Of a stretch of 17,876 bases of DNA, positions 15,358-17,876 are shown piece after piece. A program made the translations under genes and the position numbers. This stretch comes from Chitinivibrio sp051745065 (GTDB lineage: Bacteria > Fibrobacterota > Chitinivibrionia > Chitinivibrionales > Chitinivibrionaceae): assembly GCA_051745065.1 (NCBI GenBank), contig JBNJDQ010000038.1, positions 1 through 17,876 of the forward strand, written 5' to 3'. Each line of letters opens with the position of its first letter. Position 1 is the stretch's first letter. The notes below the pieces were generated by a model. That model was not told the DNA's origin and did no database searches. It worked only from the letters and a program-made list of their open reading frames with translations.

Positions 15358-16578
15358 ATGGCAACTGTATTTCTGGGACGTCAGCCGATATTTAACCGTG
15401 ATATGTCTGTGTACGGGTATGAGCTTCTTTATCGCTCAAATGAGTTGAACAGTGCCGATTTCATTGATGGAAATCGGGCGACCTCCAGTGTGCTTGTTAA
15501 CTCCTTTTTTGAGTTTGGTATCGGTAAAATTGTCGGCAACAGCCGTGCATTTATCAATATGCCCCGCGATTTTATTACGGGCAAATACGAATTACCCATA
15601 GAGGCGGATAATGTCGTCCTTGAAATTCTTGAGGATATCGAATACGATGACGAGATTGCCGCAAGTATTCGCCGCCTTCAATCCCGGGGGTTTGCCCTGG
15701 CCCTGGATGATTACGCCGGCGGGGCAGCAGAATGCCCTTTCACGAATCTTGTAGATATTGTAAAGCTGGAGCTGCCGGCGTATACACGCTTTTCTCTGCT
15801 GAAAACGGTGAATTATCTGAAAAGCACAGGTGTTTCAATTCTTGCAGAGAAGGTTGAAAGTCGGGAGGATTTCGATTTTTGCCGTAAAATCGGCTGTGAT
15901 CTGTTTCAGGGATACTTTTTCTGCCGTCCCAATATTCTCAAAACCGACAAGGTGCCCCGTAATGAGCTGGCCATACTTCGCCTGATAAAGCGGGTGAATG
16001 ATCCCCAGGTTGGGTTTGATGAGCTGGAACATCTCGTTTCTCAGGATGTTACCCTGTCCTATCGCATTCTTAAGTACATCAATTCAGCAACCTTTTGTCT
16101 GCGCACTCCCGTGGAATCCATTAAACGGGCTCTTACCTACATCGGGCTGAATAAACTGAAACAATGGATTTACATAATTTCTATTGCCGATATCAGTGAT
16201 GATCCGGCGGTTATTCCTCTGATCGAAACATCCATGATCCGGTCCCGCATGTGCGAGCTTTTGGCGCGCTCCATTGAATCACCGGGGCACGCCCCCACCC
16301 TTTTTTCAACGGTGGGGCTTTTTTCCACTCTTGATGCCGTGGTCGGGCGTTCCATGGAGGTTGTTCTTTCGGAACTGCCCTTTTCTGAGGAAATCAACAG
16401 TGCCCTTACACAGCGCCAGGGAATTCCCGGGAAAGTTCTTTCTCTGGTGATTGAGCTGGAACAGGGAAAACGGCAGGCCGATGATGGTTTTCAAAATATT
16501 TCCGCCAAAGAGATTGGGGAGTTGTATATTTCCTCCATCAAGTGGGTAAACAGCAATATGCACGATATTTTCAGCTGA
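15358..16578 (+). CDS. EAL and HDOD domain protein (YuxH family, c-di-GMP related)
   Basis: 406 aa. The N-terminal EAL-type domain (about 1-195) is followed by an HDOD domain (about 200-390). The opening, VFLGRQPIFNRDMSVYGYELLYR, is diagnostic for the YuxH/CdgJ-type family. Here the EAL signature reads ELL, yet the positions that bind metal or catalyse in active phosphodiesterases appear to be retained: E22, N67, E89, D117/D118, K136, E164 or E167, and Q184. The loop after DD (YAGG instead of FGTG) differs from classical enzymes, so it may hydrolyse c-di-GMP weakly, or only bind it. HDOD domains act in signal output and regulatory interactions. ATG 15358 is chosen by the family start; its ribosome-binding site (GAAAG, 15344-15348) is weak. 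A diguanylate-cyclase-type gene follows after 20 bp, so the two are probably co-transcribed. Confidence 0.9.
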   Translation: MATVFLGRQPIFNRDMSVYGYELLYRSNELNSADFIDGNRATSSVLVNSFFEFGIGKIVGNSRAFINMPRDFITGKYELPIEADNVVLEILEDIEYDDEIAASIRRLQSRGFALALDDYAGGAAECPFTNLVDIVKLELPAYTRFSLLKTVNYLKSTGVSILAEKVESREDFDFCRKIGCDLFQGYFFCRPNILKTDKVPRNELAILRLIKRVNDPQVGFDELEHLVSQDVTLSYRILKYINSATFCLRTPVESIKRALTYIGLNKLKQWIYIISIADISDDPAVIPLIETSMIRSRMCELLARSIESPGHAPTLFSTVGLFSTLDAVVGRSMEVVLSELPFSEEINSALTQRQGIPGKVLSLVIELEQGKRQADDGFQNISAKEIGELYISSIKWVNSNMHDIFS

Positions 16579-16598
16579 AGGGGCAGCAGGGTAAATAC

Positions 16599-17876
16599 AT
16601 GGAGAATATTCGCGTTCTCGTTGTCGATGATGACCGTATTTCACGCATGATTATTTCAGAGGTGCTGTCCGCATCTTACTCTGTGGACGAGGCTGAGGAT
16701 CTTGCGACGGCTCTTGAATACATTGACAGTACGGAGTATGCTGTTATTGTAACGGATCTGATTCTGAAACACAGTTCCGGTATTGATATTGCCCGGTACA
16801 TTCGGTCAGGGGATTCCTCGGCGGAGGTTATTGTGGTTACCGGTCATGATTCAGTTGAAACCGTTCGTGAAGCGGTGAATCTGGGCGTGAATTACTATCT
16901 CACAAAGCCTCTCAATACAGCGGAGCTTCGTGCCCTTGTGGAGCAGTCCGTGTATACGTATCTTTTTAATTCCCAGTCCCAGCGCCTGATAGCTCCGGAG
17001 ACGCCTGAGTCTGAAGCGAACCTGATCAAAAATCATCTGAGTGAATCCGTTCTTCTCTACAATATGCAGCGGCAGTTGAGCAAATGCCGTGAGACCGCGG
17101 ATGCAGTCAAACTTATCTTTGATATTTTTATTGCTGATCCCGGCAGTGAGTATGCCGCGGTCGCCCTGATACATGACGATAAAAAATATGACTTTTTCTA
17201 TACCGGGGAGTATCAGGAAGGTGAACTTATCGATCTTTTTAAAAATAATCTTGATCGGGATATTATCGACTGCATCTCCTTTAATCCCGAAGCTGATCGC
17301 GGAACCAATGTCCGGTTTTCCCAGCTTGGGTCGGGCGGACGCATACAGCATCCGGAAAGTGAGGATATTTTGTTCACACCTCTGACGGGGTATGGTACCT
17401 CCGTAGGGGTTATCGGTATTATGGGACCGGGTATTCGTTCTGATCAGCGAACGGCGCAGCGCTTTTATACAATGGCCCCCCTCCTTACGCCGGTGATTAC
17501 CCGGATATCACTTGAAAACCGAATCAGTCGGCAGGCAAAAACCGATGGTCTTACGGGCATCGCCAACCGGCGGATGCTGGAGGAGTTTTACGAGCGTGAG
17601 ATAGAACGGGTGCGGCGGTATGGCAAATCCCTATCCGTTGTTATGATTGATCTTGACGACTTTAAAATGGTTAATGATACATACGGTCATTCCGTGGGTG
17701 ATGAAGTTCTCAAAGATTTTGTCAGTAAGATAGACAGTGTTGTCCGGGGCAGTGACTTTTTTGCCCGCTACGGCGGAGAAGAGTTTACTCTGCTGCTGCC
17801 GGAAACCGATGTGGAAGGGGTGCGGCACCTGGCAGAACGGATGCGTCATAAAATTGACAGTACACGCTTTCGTATC
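16599..17876 (+). CDS. Response regulator with GAF-like and GGDEF domains (diguanylate cyclase), 3' end outside window
   Basis: The frame is open from ATG 16599 to the last base (426 codons) with no stop, so it is partial. A receiver domain occupies about 1-125, with acidic pocket D10-D12, phospho-acceptor D53, T81 and K103. A GAF-like region follows (about 140-300); this is inferred from its position and hydrophobic pattern, not from a diagnostic motif. The GGDEF domain starts at about 306 (TDGLTGIANRR) and has intact G-G-E-E-F at 392-396. An RxxD inhibitory site (RGSD) lies five residues before it, so product feedback is likely. It should make c-di-GMP when phosphorylated. CAGGG (16587-16591) sits 7 nt before the ATG. 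The cognate kinase is not identified, and no separate histidine kinase is next to it. Confidence 0.94.
   Translation, partial: MENIRVLVVDDDRISRMIISEVLSASYSVDEAEDLATALEYIDSTEYAVIVTDLILKHSSGIDIARYIRSGDSSAEVIVVTGHDSVETVREAVNLGVNYYLTKPLNTAELRALVEQSVYTYLFNSQSQRLIAPETPESEANLIKNHLSESVLLYNMQRQLSKCRETADAVKLIFDIFIADPGSEYAAVALIHDDKKYDFFYTGEYQEGELIDLFKNNLDRDIIDCISFNPEADRGTNVRFSQLGSGGRIQHPESEDILFTPLTGYGTSVGVIGIMGPGIRSDQRTAQRFYTMAPLLTPVITRISLENRISRQAKTDGLTGIANRRMLEEFYEREIERVRRYGKSLSVVMIDLDDFKMVNDTYGHSVGDEVLKDFVSKIDSVVRGSDFFARYGGEEFTLLLPETDVEGVRHLAERMRHKIDSTRFRI

Overview
The window looks like ordinary chromosome from a Gram-negative bacterium, probably anaerobic or microaerophilic, with roughly balanced base composition. 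The clues are PbpC, a sigma-54 enhancer-binding protein, a DtxR-type regulator with an FeoA-like tail, bacterohemerythrin and c-di-GMP signalling. The exact lineage cannot be fixed from sequence alone. The gene content and the style of the partial surface protein would fit a Fibrobacterota/Chitinivibrio-like or deltaproteobacterial-type organism, but that is only a guess. I see no tRNA, rRNA, CRISPR array, insertion sequence or prophage gene. No gene-free stretch exceeds 300 bp; the longest is 3515-3726.

Layout, left to right. (1) Positions 1-237 are the C-terminal end of a probable exported or surface protein, closed by a strong intrinsic terminator at 271-300. (2) Positions 315-3514 hold a bacterohemerythrin and a large hybrid sensor kinase (periplasmic binding-protein-like sensor, PAS, HisKA/HATPase, receiver), both on +. 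(3) mutS is at 3727-6381 (+). Its stop overlaps by 7 bp, tail to tail, the end of a minus-strand cluster. (4) That cluster, read right to left, is a divergent class A PBP (13133-10182), a PAS/sigma-54 activator with a cysteine-rich PAS (10059-8680), and pbpC (8696-6375), whose TTG start lies inside the end of the activator gene. (5) Diverging from it on + are ribF and rpsO (13230-14436), ended by a perfect terminator. (6) Next is a DtxR/FeoA-like metal regulator (14550-15266). (7) Last is a c-di-GMP pair, an EAL/HDOD protein (15358-16578) and a REC-GAF-like-GGDEF protein that runs off the window (16599-17876).

How the genes may work together. The most system-like unit is the minus-strand cluster, in which two bifunctional peptidoglycan synthases flank a sigma-54 activator. 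This suggests signal-controlled cell-wall synthesis, for instance in response to redox, metal or small-molecule cues sensed by the Cys-rich PAS. A perfect 8-bp inverted repeat sits just upstream of the activator. A nested inverted repeat and ACAGAAA repeats sit in the divergent PBP/ribF region. The bacterohemerythrin-kinase pair and the EAL/HDOD plus GGDEF pair are plausible oxygen-related and c-di-GMP signalling modules respectively. I found no clearly unprecedented enzyme system. The PBP/activator cluster is the best candidate for something not well described.
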